21,014 bases of DNA from Bacillota bacterium (GTDB lineage: Bacteria > Bacillota > Clostridia > Monoglobales > Firm-18), in assembly GCA_023228885.1 (NCBI GenBank), contig JALOAJ010000041.1, forward strand, positions 1-21,014, written 5' to 3'. Position numbers and translations under genes: made by a program. Under the pieces are notes generated by a model, which was not told the origin of the DNA, searched no databases, and saw only the letters and a program-made list of their open reading frames with translations. Of this stretch, positions 1 to 6,647 are shown piece by piece (within the stretch, counting starts at the first letter, position 1; each line of letters opens with the position of its first letter).

Positions 1-127
1 CCGTTTCACCGCCTAAAGCCACAGCACGCGTCGGGTCGCACTCCTGCGTTGCCCTGCTTGCACTGCGATAAAAGTATTAACAAATTCTTGGATAATTATT
101 CCGTTTACACTAAAGCGTGTTCAGAAC
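1..127 (+). repeat. Left copy of 127-bp terminal inverted repeat
   Basis: Positions 1-127 are the exact reverse complement of 20888-21014, read base by base; the match stops at 127/128. It sits at the very end of the window, so the true repeat may continue outside. The inner edge reads GTTCTGAACACGC when read outward. No transposase or protein is recognisable in it. It may be the edge of a dispersed repeat or mobile element, or a terminal inverted repeat. Confidence 0.95.
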
Positions 128-540
128 CTATGCGCACCTGTTATTTCACCACTAAAACTGCCATAATATGCGGTTTATCGCCAATACATCACCATAAACA
201 GCACCAAATCATTTTTACAGCACTAATTTCTATTGATTATGAACCCCTCAACGGCGGGCACTGCCCGCCCGAAGTGTGGCTGCAGGTGCGTAAACGCACC
301 TGCATTTTAACCTGCTTGATTTTCACACTTCCCAAAGTCACTACTTTGTCACTGTACTGTGCATCTGCGATTAAAGCCCAACTTTTGCGAAATTTCGCCT
401 TATTCCTCGCTATGGCTAAAACTACCCCTGTCCGCTGCCAAATCGGCATACAAGGGCAAATTCGCCGTTACAGCCCTTTGTTTTCACGATGTGTTAGGTT
501 TGATAAACAAGTTATACATAACAATAAAATAATTGCTGTT
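128..540. other. Non-coding stretch rich in hairpins, probably repetitive
   Basis: No convincing gene. Open frames exist on both strands, but their translations are rich in Cys, His, Thr and Pro, have no clear ribosome site and resemble no family I know. Several exact dyads occur: GGCGGGCA/TGCCCGCC at 253-269, 11-bp arms at 281-304, an outer GAAGTGTG/CACACTTC pair (271-278 with 324-331) enclosing the latter, and GCGAAATTTCGC at 387-398. The segment is more GC-rich than its surroundings. It may be an intergenic repeat or the edge of a mobile element continuing beyond the window. Confidence 0.5.
271..331. repeat. Nested perfect hairpin
   Basis: The inner dyad at 281-304 has 11-bp arms (TGCAGGTGCGT and its complement) around AA. 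It is enclosed by GAAGTGTG at 271-278 and CACACTTC at 324-331, giving a two-tier stem. A separate GC hairpin lies just left at 253-269. There is no T-tract, so it is not an ordinary terminator. Confidence 0.7.
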
Positions 541-574
541 AAAAAGAGCAATCAGCCATTATAGCTAATTGCCC
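541..574 (-). terminator. Rho-independent terminator of the Fic gene
   Basis: Read on the minus strand, an 11-bp stem (GGGCAATTAGC with GCTGATTGCTC, two G-U pairs) closes a 7-nt loop and is followed by TTTTT. It lies just past the Fic stop codon at 591. Confidence 0.8.
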
Positions 575-590
575 TTCTCCATGCAAATTT

Positions 591-1301
591 TTATTCAAAT
601 ATAATCCCATTTTCAATCTGTTCTTGTACATATGAATTTTGGATTTTAAAATCTATTCCGTCAATGCCGATATCATATATAAGTGTTTTTATTAATGAGG
701 AATCGTTGGTTTCATAAAAAGTAACAAGCATTTCTGTAAAGGTTTTTTGCTTCTCTACCGGAATAGATATAATGCCGCATCCGTTTGCAATCATTATCTG
801 GTTTGCAGCCAACATTGCCGTGCGCTTGTTTCCGTCCAAAAAAAGTTGACTTCTCATCAAATATAACATCAGATCAATTGCCCTTTCCGTAGGGCTATTT
901 TTGTGAAATATTTGGGTAAGTTTTGACTTGACTGTTTCTTCATCCGGGATTTTGGGTCGCCACGAAGTCCCTCCGATTGACACATCAACTTTTCTTAAAT
1001 AACCGGCATTGACAATCAGATTATCGCCGCCTACAAGCTTATTTATACGGCATATATATTGAAAATCAATATCATATTCCGCATGATCAAGAACAAATTG
1101 CCATGCATACTTCAAATTGTTAACAGCCACTATTTCCGAAACCTTAACATTTGATACACTCATGCCGTTGTATATGGCTTCTGTGTCGGGATAGGTAACT
1201 GCCAATCCTTCTAACTGAGCGCTTTTCCAGATGTAATCGATGATATTTCTTTTGGCAACAAAGATATTTTGCTCTAAAGTCAAATTGTATTTTGCTTTCA
1301 T
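591..1301 (-). CDS. Fic/DOC-fold protein with inhibitory motif but no catalytic His
   Basis: A 236-aa protein. The Fic core motif is normally HxFx(D/E)GN(G/K)R; here it reads QLFLDGNKRT at about residues 152-161, so the catalytic histidine is glutamine (codon CAA). The rest of the anion-binding loop (D156, G157, N158, R160) is intact. Near the N-terminus, SAQLEG (27-32) matches the (S/T)xxxE(G/N) inhibitory motif of Fic proteins that carry their own inhibitory helix. Family knowledge: active Fic enzymes transfer AMP or similar groups to target hydroxyls, using the His as base. Inference: this one is catalytically changed or inactive, or acts by binding. The ATG start is supported by AAGAGGTG at 1309-1316. 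It is a single-gene unit with its own promoter and terminator. I recall related proteins with the same substitution, so it may be a subfamily trait. Confidence 0.85.
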   Translation of the reverse strand: MKAKYNLTLEQNIFVAKRNIIDYIWKSAQLEGLAVTYPDTEAIYNGMSVSNVKVSEIVAVNNLKYAWQFVLDHAEYDIDFQYICRINKLVGGDNLIVNAGYLRKVDVSIGGTSWRPKIPDEETVKSKLTQIFHKNSPTERAIDLMLYLMRSQLFLDGNKRTAMLAANQIMIANGCGIISIPVEKQKTFTEMLVTFYETNDSSLIKTLIYDIGIDGIDFKIQNSYVQEQIENGIIFE

Positions 1302-1352
1302 ATTTTTACACCTCTTATTTTATTTGCATAAAACTTATGGTTCATCGCATTT

Positions 1353-1380
1353 ATTATACCATAAATTCCTGCGGAGCAAA
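1353..1380 (-). promoter_or_regulatory. Promoter of the Fic gene
   Basis: On the minus strand, a perfect -10 TATAAT (1353-1358) lies 16 bp downstream of a weak -35 TTTGCT (1375-1380), about 50 bp before the Fic start codon. The upstream side abuts a long palindrome. Confidence 0.6.
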
Positions 1381-1409
1381 TATAATATCTGCATGCGCAG
1401 ATATTATAT
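1380..1409. promoter_or_regulatory. 13-bp-arm palindrome upstream of the Fic gene, possible operator
   Basis: The arms 1380-1392 and 1397-1409 are perfectly complementary, with core TATAATATCTGC and loop ATGC. It touches the -35 box of the Fic promoter and has no following T-tract, so an operator is more likely than a terminator. No regulator gene for it is visible nearby. Confidence 0.55.
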
Positions 1410-1534
1410 CATAGTGCATGCTTATAAAGCAATAGTTCTAAAAATTTGAGTTTCCCATTTTTAAGATTGAAAATCCCTATAAAGCCCATAGCTGCTTAGA
1501 AATGTGGACATTTAAAAATAAAATAATGTACTTT

Positions 1535-2326
1535 TGTGAAAAGGTTTCAAACGGACTACCCCGTCCAGCCTTTAAATTTATTTCACAGATGATATAGGAC
1601 AATCCTGCTCATTGATGGGAGCGATATTACAAAACCTTGCAGCCCAAAAATGGAGTGTATATCAAGGGTTCGTGATGGCAGTACGGGCGAATACGGTAAT
1701 GGCTATCATACTCTTGGCGTGGTAGCATTAACTCCCGAAAGAAAGATGCCAATAGGCATTTATACAAGGGTGTATTCATCTTCTGAAAATGGTTTTGTAA
1801 GCGAGGATAATGAGGTTTTAAGGCGCTTAGCTTTCTAAGAAAAAACTTCAAAAGGAGCAATATACGGGCATTTGATAGGGGATATGACGCAAAAGTCTAT
1901 TATGAAGATTTAATAGGGAACAAGGAAAAGTTTATCATTCGGGCAAAGAAAAACCGAGATGTGATTTGCAAGGATAAACGCATAAATATATTAGCATTAG
2001 CGAAATGGTTTAAGGGCAGATATTCTTTGAAATTTAAAAACAAATTAGGTTTTGAAGCTGATTGTAAAATTTCAATTATACCAATTAAATTACCATGCAG
2101 ACCGAATGATGATATGAATTTAGTAGTATGCTACGGTTTTGGCAAAACCCCTCTTATGCTTATTACGGATTTAAAAAGTGAGGATAGGCGGCTTGCCGTT
2201 GCAGTTACGAAGGTTTATCTTATGCGGTGGAGGATAGAAGAATTTTATCGTTTCAAAAAACAGCAACTTGACTTTGGAGGGTTTAGTGTTCGCTCGTTAA
2301 ATTCCATACGGACTTTGGATTTGGTT
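1535..2326 (+). pseudogene. Degraded IS4-type DDE transposase
   Basis: Pieces of one transposase lie in successive frames. LLIDGSDITKP (from about 1605) carries the first acidic residue and continues open to a TAA at 1836-1838. A one-base frame change near 1825-1835 restores the reading into AFDRGYDA (second acidic residue). The second piece reads on to YLMRWRIEEFYRFKKQQ, which matches the IS4-family Y-R-E-K signature (R, three residues, E, six residues, K). An earlier piece at about 1535-1592 ends at a stop in yet another frame. Homology stops near 2326, where unrelated LRR-like sequence begins on the other strand, so the C-terminus and right end of the element are missing. I found no terminal inverted repeats. 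It cannot make an active transposase. Confidence 0.8.
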
Positions 2327-2329
2327 GGG

Positions 2330-2807
2330 CTTGAAAAAATGGGGAAACTCAAATCATTGTCAGTTACAGTAAAGATTTTGCCGTCATACCCGTCCTCTTT
2401 TAGAGAAATAACTTTAATCGACATAAGCTTATCCTCTTTAAACACGGGAATACTTCTACTAACTTATGACAGGAATTAAACGCTCCTCTGCCGACAATTT
2501 CAACAGTAGGCATGTAAACATACACCAATTCAAAAAAATTTTTAAATACAAGAGCCTCAATTGAGATAGCATGGGGATTTTCTTCCCTTAGGGGGTTGTG
2601 GAGATAAATATTCTTTATAGTGTCTTTTAATATACCCGAACCCACAAATATGCAGTTCCTCCCTGTCAATATGCCACCACATTGTATTGCCGCATTGCCC
2701 TTCCGTGGGAGGGTCGTCCGTCAAAGCCGTCAAGCTGAGCGTTGAAATAAGAGAACACAAGATGAAAAAATTAAAGTAGTTATTAGTAGTCTTTTCGTTT
2801 TCTTCAC
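2330..2807 (-). pseudogene. Frameshifted BspA-like leucine-rich-repeat surface protein
   Basis: A GTG at 2807-2805 with AAGGA just upstream opens a classic signal peptide (MKKTKRLLITTLIF...), but that frame hits TGA after 25 codons. One extra T in the run near 2773 would join it to the next frame, which reads SLISTLSLTALTDDPPTEGQCGNTMWW. GQCGNTMWWHID followed by LHICGFG resembles the opening of BspA/LRR_5 proteins (GxCGxxxxWxLDxxGxLxIxGxG). Further downstream and in other frames come LRR_5-like pieces such as VGRGAFNSCHKLVEV. At least three frame breaks are present, and the 3' end collides with the transposase remnant. Family role: cell-surface protein-binding repeats. This copy is dead. Confidence 0.65.
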
Positions 2808-2880
2808 CTTTCCTTATTTTATTGTATTATTTAACTGCATTATACTTCATTAAACAAGGCCAAGAAACAGTAAAAAGAAT

Positions 2881-2916
2881 TTGACATTGTCAAATTTCAT
2901 GACAAGAAATGTGTCA
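2881..2916. promoter_or_regulatory. Paired TGACA/TGTCA dyads, candidate operator
   Basis: TTGACATTGTCAA at 2881-2893 is a perfect odd-centred palindrome. A second dyad, TGACA (2900-2904) with TGTCA (2912-2916), has its centre 21 bp further on, two helical turns away. Both lie just upstream of a good promoter driving a truncated HTH gene, so an autoregulatory operator is plausible. Confidence 0.5.
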
Positions 2917-2923
2917 AAAAGTC

Positions 2924-2952
2924 TTGGCAAAAAACAATTAAATGGATACACT
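2924..2952 (+). promoter_or_regulatory. Sigma-A-type promoter of truncated HTH gene
   Basis: -35 TTGGCA (2924-2929), a 17-bp spacer and -10 TACACT (2947-2952). The start codon at 2981 follows with GGAGAGG at 2968-2974. Confidence 0.65.
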
Positions 2953-2980
2953 GATTTTAAGGAGATTGGAGAGGATGATT

Positions 2981-3094
2981 ATGCAATTTTACGAAAAGCT
3001 TGACTTGCTTATGAATGTAACAAAAACAAGCAACAGCGCATTGGGGCAGAAGGGCGGGCACCCGTCAGCTGCGTTGCCTAATGCGATATCTTAA
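2981..3094 (+). pseudogene. Truncated N-terminus of a small HTH regulator
   Basis: The reading MQFYEKLDLLMNVTKTSNSALGQ resembles the N-terminal helix region of small Clostridial HTH (XRE-like) proteins. After residue ~23 the sequence changes to GC-rich, non-family sequence (KGGHPSAALPNAIS) and stops at TAA 3092-3094. ATG at 2981 is preferred over ATG 2975 because GGAGAGG sits 6 nt before it. The promoter and possible operator are still intact. The break, near 3048, coincides with AGGGCGGGCACC, which looks like the GC-rich repeat sequence found at the left end. Only 37 codons remain, with no complete DNA-binding domain. Confidence 0.6.
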
Positions 3095-3160
3095 ATTTTT
3101 AAAAACAGCTACGGAGGCAGGATGTATGGTTTATTTGTATAAAGCTTAATAATGGATACT
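3095..3160. other. Intergenic stretch
   Basis: AT-rich leader after the truncated HTH gene. I see no terminator or gene here. Confidence 0.5.
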
Positions 3161-3207
3161 AATATCAAAAAGTGAGTATTTACTTTGAAGTAAAACAATT
3201 TTATAAT
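3161..3207 (+). promoter_or_regulatory. Lyase promoter with shared 18-bp operator
   Basis: -35 TTTACT (3179-3184), a 17-bp spacer and -10 TATAAT (3202-3207). A near-palindrome, AAAGTGAGTATTTACTTT (3169-3186), overlaps the -35. The promoter of the solute-binding-protein operon carries the same motif (17 of 18 bases identical) at the same distance from its -10. Over the wider 29 bp (3161-3189) 25 positions match. The start codon is about 100 nt downstream. This is a strong candidate for a common regulator site. Confidence 0.75.
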
Positions 3208-3309
3208 TAAGATATTCAATACAGAATAAAAACAACAATTCCGGTGTATTAAAAAGAATTACAGCAGGGGAAAAAGAAAAATTACAGTCAAAGTATAGGA
3301 GATGATCTT

Positions 3310-5733
3310 TTGAAGGGTTTTAATGTGTTTAAGAAGATAATTTGTGCAACGGTGCTGGTTATAACGATATTATCTTTGAATTTATTTAATATCATGCAGT
3401 CAAATCCGCGACTTAAACCAGGTTTGCATGTTATGGCAGGTGATAAAGTAAAGTTTCCGCTTACTGCCGCAGATGTTTTGGTGAAAAGCGACTTGATTGT
3501 ATTTGCGGCGGATTTAAACATTCCTTTGGGTCCCTCTAATATTTCGATAATAAATGCAAAAATGTCTTCTGCCAAACCTGGGGATGTTATAACAATAGAG
3601 AACGGAATATATTCAAATGTAATGATTAATGCCGAGGCATACGGAACTGAAAAAGCTCCGATTACATTAAAGGCCGAATCCCCGGGCGGCGTAATATTGA
3701 CCGGCAATTCCACAATAAGCATTAACGGTTCGTATGTGGTGACTGATGGATTTTGGTTTACGGAAGGCTGGAGCGCAAGAGCAATTACATTTGAAAAAAA
3801 CTCAAGTAATTGTCGTTTGACAAACACTGCAATAATTGATTGGAATCACAGCGTTCCGCAAACGGATACAAGATGGATAACCATAAAGGGACATAACAAC
3901 AGAGTTGATCACTGTATTTTACGCGATAAACGCAACCATGGCATGATGCTTGAAGTCATTAGGGATGCAAGCGCGCAATATCATTTGATTGACAATAACT
4001 ATTTTGGATTTTATGCAGACGGCATAGCTTCCAACGGTGCAGAAACCATAAGGATTGGAACAAGCGGGGAGTCACTTTCGGGGTCTTACACCGTTCTTGA
4101 GTACAATGTTTTCGAAAGCTGCAATGGTGAGGCTGAGGTTGTTTCTAACAAAAGCTGCCACAATATCTATAGGTATAATACATTCATTGATTGTAAGGGC
4201 GCGCTGACATTGCGCCATGGTTTCGGTTGTGTAGTTGAAGGTAATGTTTTTATCGGCGGAAGTAAGACGAACAGATGTACGGGCGTTCGTGTAATCGGGC
4301 GGGATCATGTAGTTAAAAACAATTATTTTTATGACCTTCCCAACGGATCCCCTGCAATACAGCTTGAGCATGGACATATCGTTCCCCATGTACTTACAGG
4401 ATATGATCAAGTCGAAAGAGTTATCGTCGACAATAATACTTTTTTTCAATGTGATAAAAATCTTAGTATAGGAACAGGTAAAAACATAAACAGTGATCCG
4501 CCGAGAATTATGCCGCCAAAAGGATCGGTCAGCAATAATCTTATGGTAAGCAACAAGGGTACAGGTGCTTTGTTCAGTATAGAAAACCCCGAAGCCGAAA
4601 TAAAACTTTGCCATAATGTTTTAGGCGGGAAGGAAGTGGGACTTGAACCCTTACCGACAGGAATTGCAGTTAAAGACAATATTAATATGATTCTGGCTTC
4701 AAACGGTTTGTATATGCCTGATGATGATATGATAGTAGCAGGCATAACTGATGATGTAAACATTAAAAAGCGCACTATTTTGGATGTTGCTCCGCAGTGG
4801 GTAATTAATAGGATACAGTTAAATGATCCGAAGTTCACGGATATTCCCCTTGCTGCGTTACCGATGGCGGAAAGTGTTTCAACGCCTTGGGGGTCAGATG
4901 ATGTTACGGTTCTCGCAGTAGGCAACCCAGACGCATATAACAAGAATATAAAAATAAAAATTGACCCGGTTTCTGAAAATGCCGTGCCGATTATCGTTGA
5001 TGGAAAAACATTTATGCCCGTTAGGTTTATAAGCGAACTGTATGATTCCAAAGTTAACTGGGACAATGCAAGCAACGCAGTGAAAATCGAAACCTCCGAA
5101 GGGAGAGCGGCAAAAATAGTAATCGGAAGCAAAGAAATTGATATAAACGGCACAAAAATTGCAATGGATGTTGCGGCACAGTTGATTGAGGAAAGGACTT
5201 ATCTCCCCTTAAGGGCAATTGTAGAAAATGTATTGGGGAAAAAAGTAAAATGGGACAAAAGAGGAATCATTCTTATTTCTAACAGTCAGGAAGTTATAGA
5301 CAGGTTTGACGATTCTGCTTTAATGAAAGCAACCGCGAATTTTATGCGTGTTATTTCTGACAGTGACGATGGCAATGTGGCAACAAATTTAGTTGATAAT
5401 GATCTGGGGACTCGATGGTCCGCTGCCGGGGAAGGTTGTTGGGCAAGGTTTGATTTATATGAGCCTACTTTAGTTTCGGCAATGGATATAGCGACATATT
5501 CAGGAGACAAACGCAAAGCAATATTTGATATACAGGTTTCAGATGACGGCATCAATTGGGATACGGTCTTCAGCGGGCAATCAAGCGGCACCGCAGCGGG
5601 CTTTGAAAGGTATGCATTTGAGCCGGTGCTTGCAAGGTATGTAAGGCTATACGGTTATGGAAACAGCTCAAATGAGTGGAACAGTTTCAGTGAAATAAAA
5701 ATCTACGATACAAACAACAACCCTGTTTGGTGA
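3310..5733 (+). CDS. Secreted PL6 polysaccharide lyase with stalk and F5/8C domains
   Basis: An 807-aa exported protein. Start TTG at 3310, with AGGAGA at 3297-3302, seven bases upstream. Residues 1-30 are a signal peptide or membrane anchor. Residues ~75-450 form a right-handed beta-helix of polysaccharide lyase family 6 (chondroitinase B/alginate lyase). NGEAEVVSNKS (272-282) supplies the calcium ligands E274 and E276 and the Bronsted base K281; TLRHG (300-304) gives R302. The spacing between these residues equals E243, E245, K250 and R271 of Pedobacter chondroitinase B, so catalysis looks intact. Residues ~550-657 are a copper-amine-oxidase-N 'stalk' (FMPVRFI, YLPLRAI), and ~672-800 an F5/8C (CBM32-like) domain. 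Family activity is beta-elimination of uronate-containing polysaccharide; alginate versus dermatan/chondroitin cannot be decided here. There is no SLH or sortase anchor. It stands alone but shares an operator with the transporter operon. Confidence 0.9.
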   Translation: MKGFNVFKKIICATVLVITILSLNLFNIMQSNPRLKPGLHVMAGDKVKFPLTAADVLVKSDLIVFAADLNIPLGPSNISIINAKMSSAKPGDVITIENGIYSNVMINAEAYGTEKAPITLKAESPGGVILTGNSTISINGSYVVTDGFWFTEGWSARAITFEKNSSNCRLTNTAIIDWNHSVPQTDTRWITIKGHNNRVDHCILRDKRNHGMMLEVIRDASAQYHLIDNNYFGFYADGIASNGAETIRIGTSGESLSGSYTVLEYNVFESCNGEAEVVSNKSCHNIYRYNTFIDCKGALTLRHGFGCVVEGNVFIGGSKTNRCTGVRVIGRDHVVKNNYFYDLPNGSPAIQLEHGHIVPHVLTGYDQVERVIVDNNTFFQCDKNLSIGTGKNINSDPPRIMPPKGSVSNNLMVSNKGTGALFSIENPEAEIKLCHNVLGGKEVGLEPLPTGIAVKDNINMILASNGLYMPDDDMIVAGITDDVNIKKRTILDVAPQWVINRIQLNDPKFTDIPLAALPMAESVSTPWGSDDVTVLAVGNPDAYNKNIKIKIDPVSENAVPIIVDGKTFMPVRFISELYDSKVNWDNASNAVKIETSEGRAAKIVIGSKEIDINGTKIAMDVAAQLIEERTYLPLRAIVENVLGKKVKWDKRGIILISNSQEVIDRFDDSALMKATANFMRVISDSDDGNVATNLVDNDLGTRWSAAGEGCWARFDLYEPTLVSAMDIATYSGDKRKAIFDIQVSDDGINWDTVFSGQSSGTAAGFERYAFEPVLARYVRLYGYGNSSNEWNSFSEIKIYDTNNNPVW

Positions 5734-5764
5734 CAAAGACTGAAAGGTGCAACATAAGACAACG

Positions 5765-5816
5765 CAATAATTGTGCGAAGCCTAACCGCCAAGGGCTTCG
5801 CACACTCGCATTATTG
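5765..5816. terminator. Long hairpin between convergent reading frames
   Basis: The inner stem is an 11-bp perfect match, TGTGCGAAGCC (5772-5782) with GGCTTCGCACA (5794-5804). Outer CAATAAT (5765-5771) can pair with ATTATTG (5810-5816) across an asymmetric bulge. It follows the lyase stop (5733) by 32 bp and directly abuts the stop of a minus-strand ORF, as a bidirectional terminator would. The T-tract is poor on both sides. Confidence 0.6.
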
Positions 5817-5999
5817 TGCATTCGGTTTCACATATTTTGCATTAGAAAACGACCTTATTTTGTCGGTGTACGCTAATATTAATTTATTTACTTCTGATGA
5901 CCATTCCAGCACCTTACAGATTAAAAAGTTGTTCCTCTCAACATTATAATCCTTTAAAGACTCAGCGGATAAAATATCGGTCTGCTGCGACCATATCAC
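5811..5999 (-). CDS. Small hypothetical protein, possibly a frameshifted remnant
   Basis: A 62-codon frame whose product (SLKDYNVERNNFLICKVLEW and similar) has ordinary protein composition but matches nothing I recognise. The only start in this frame is a GTG at 5999 with no ribosome site. A better-looking start, ATG at 6019-6017 with AGGG upstream, is in another frame and stops after seven codons, so one base may have been lost between them. The stop codon abuts the 5765-5816 hairpin, which would fit a real 3' end. It may be a decayed gene fragment. Confidence 0.3.
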   Translation of the reverse strand: MIWSQQTDILSAESLKDYNVERNNFLICKVLEWSSEVNKLILAYTDKIRSFSNAKYVKPNAQ

Positions 6000-6337
6000 A
6001 ATTCATTTAAATTCGGCATACTGTATCCCTATTTTCTCATATTTTCAAAGGTTTTTATAAGGCTAAAAACGATTAATTCCCCTTGTTTTTGAATAAAGTT
6101 TAATTTTATACCATTGCAACAAGAATTCTTGTATGTTTTTCCTTATAGGAAGCAAGTCCTGCATAAAATTGATTCATTAAAATAATAAACATTCAGCCCC
6201 TAAATTACATCTTATGTGCCACTCGCCTTCCGGGAGCAATATGAACACAAATCCATTAAGCGCTTTCTATTCATAAAAATAGCGAAACAAGCTGCATTTA
6301 GACTGTCTCGCTGTGCATAATATTTTTAAATTTTGTA
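6000..6337. other. Intergenic stretch without a recognisable gene
   Basis: AT-rich, with stops in all frames. It contains a 14-bp palindrome, ACAAGAATTCTTGT, at 6119-6132 and weak inverted sequence around AGCGA/TCGCT near 6280-6312. No gene, RNA or clear promoter can be supported. Confidence 0.5.
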
Positions 6338-6592
6338 CTACCCGATCGATGATAGCCGCTCAACTAACCCGGCGTCGCGCTCCCGATCCGTTGCCTGCGG
6401 GAGTTGTAACCGTTCGGCGGCACATTCTAAGACCATACGCTTCGTTTCGTTGTCAGCCCTTGCGTAAACCTCGGTTGTAGAAATATCTGCGCGTCCAAGA
6501 TAATCCGAAAACCATCCGTATGGGTTACTACATGTGCTGCCGCAAGGCTTGCAACATCCTTGTGCATTTGCGTTTGTAATGTAAACACACAA
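6338..6592 (-). pseudogene. C-terminal remnant of a tyrosine recombinase
   Basis: On the minus strand the frame contains YLGRADISTTEVYARAD (about residues 31-47), the last conserved block of phage-integrase/XerCD-type recombinases: the LGH box (here LGR, with Arg for the usual His) and the catalytic Tyr in TTEVY. It continues with a typical C-terminal helix (ETKRMVLECAAERL). The catalytic Arg boxes and the rest of the enzyme are absent, and the upstream sequence of this frame (CVYITNANAQGCCKPCG) does not fit the family. The segment is more GC-rich than the genes beside it, pointing to acquired DNA. It is not functional. Confidence 0.7.
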
Positions 6593-6599
6593 GGATGTT
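6553..6599. repeat. 12-bp inverted repeat within the recombinase remnant
   Basis: AACATCCTTGTG (6553-6564) and CACAAGGATGTT (6588-6599) are perfect inverted copies separated by 23 bp. It lies at the point where recombinase homology disappears, so it may mark a rearrangement or a former attachment or insertion point. Confidence 0.6.
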
Positions 6600-6647
6600 C
6601 ATGCGTCAATAAAGCCTTTTGCTTACCGGTGTTTTAAAACCTAACAA

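Noticed and set aside
49..564. 171-codon open frame on the plus strand
   Set aside because: It starts inside the terminal repeat, runs through four perfect hairpins and has no ribosome site; composition is unlike a protein and a minus-strand frame across the same region is equally open.
4446..5153. 235-codon open frame antisense to the lyase
   Set aside because: It lies wholly within a gene whose domain residues are conserved; its translation is a low-information hydrophobic shadow and there is no ribosome site.
3310..5733. Copper amine oxidase activity for the lyase protein
   Set aside because: Only the N-terminal stalk domain of that family is present; the catalytic domain and copper ligands are not.
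6427..6609. 60-codon frame overlapping the recombinase remnant
   Set aside because: It is in a different frame from the recognisable recombinase block, and its translation matches no family; probably a shadow.
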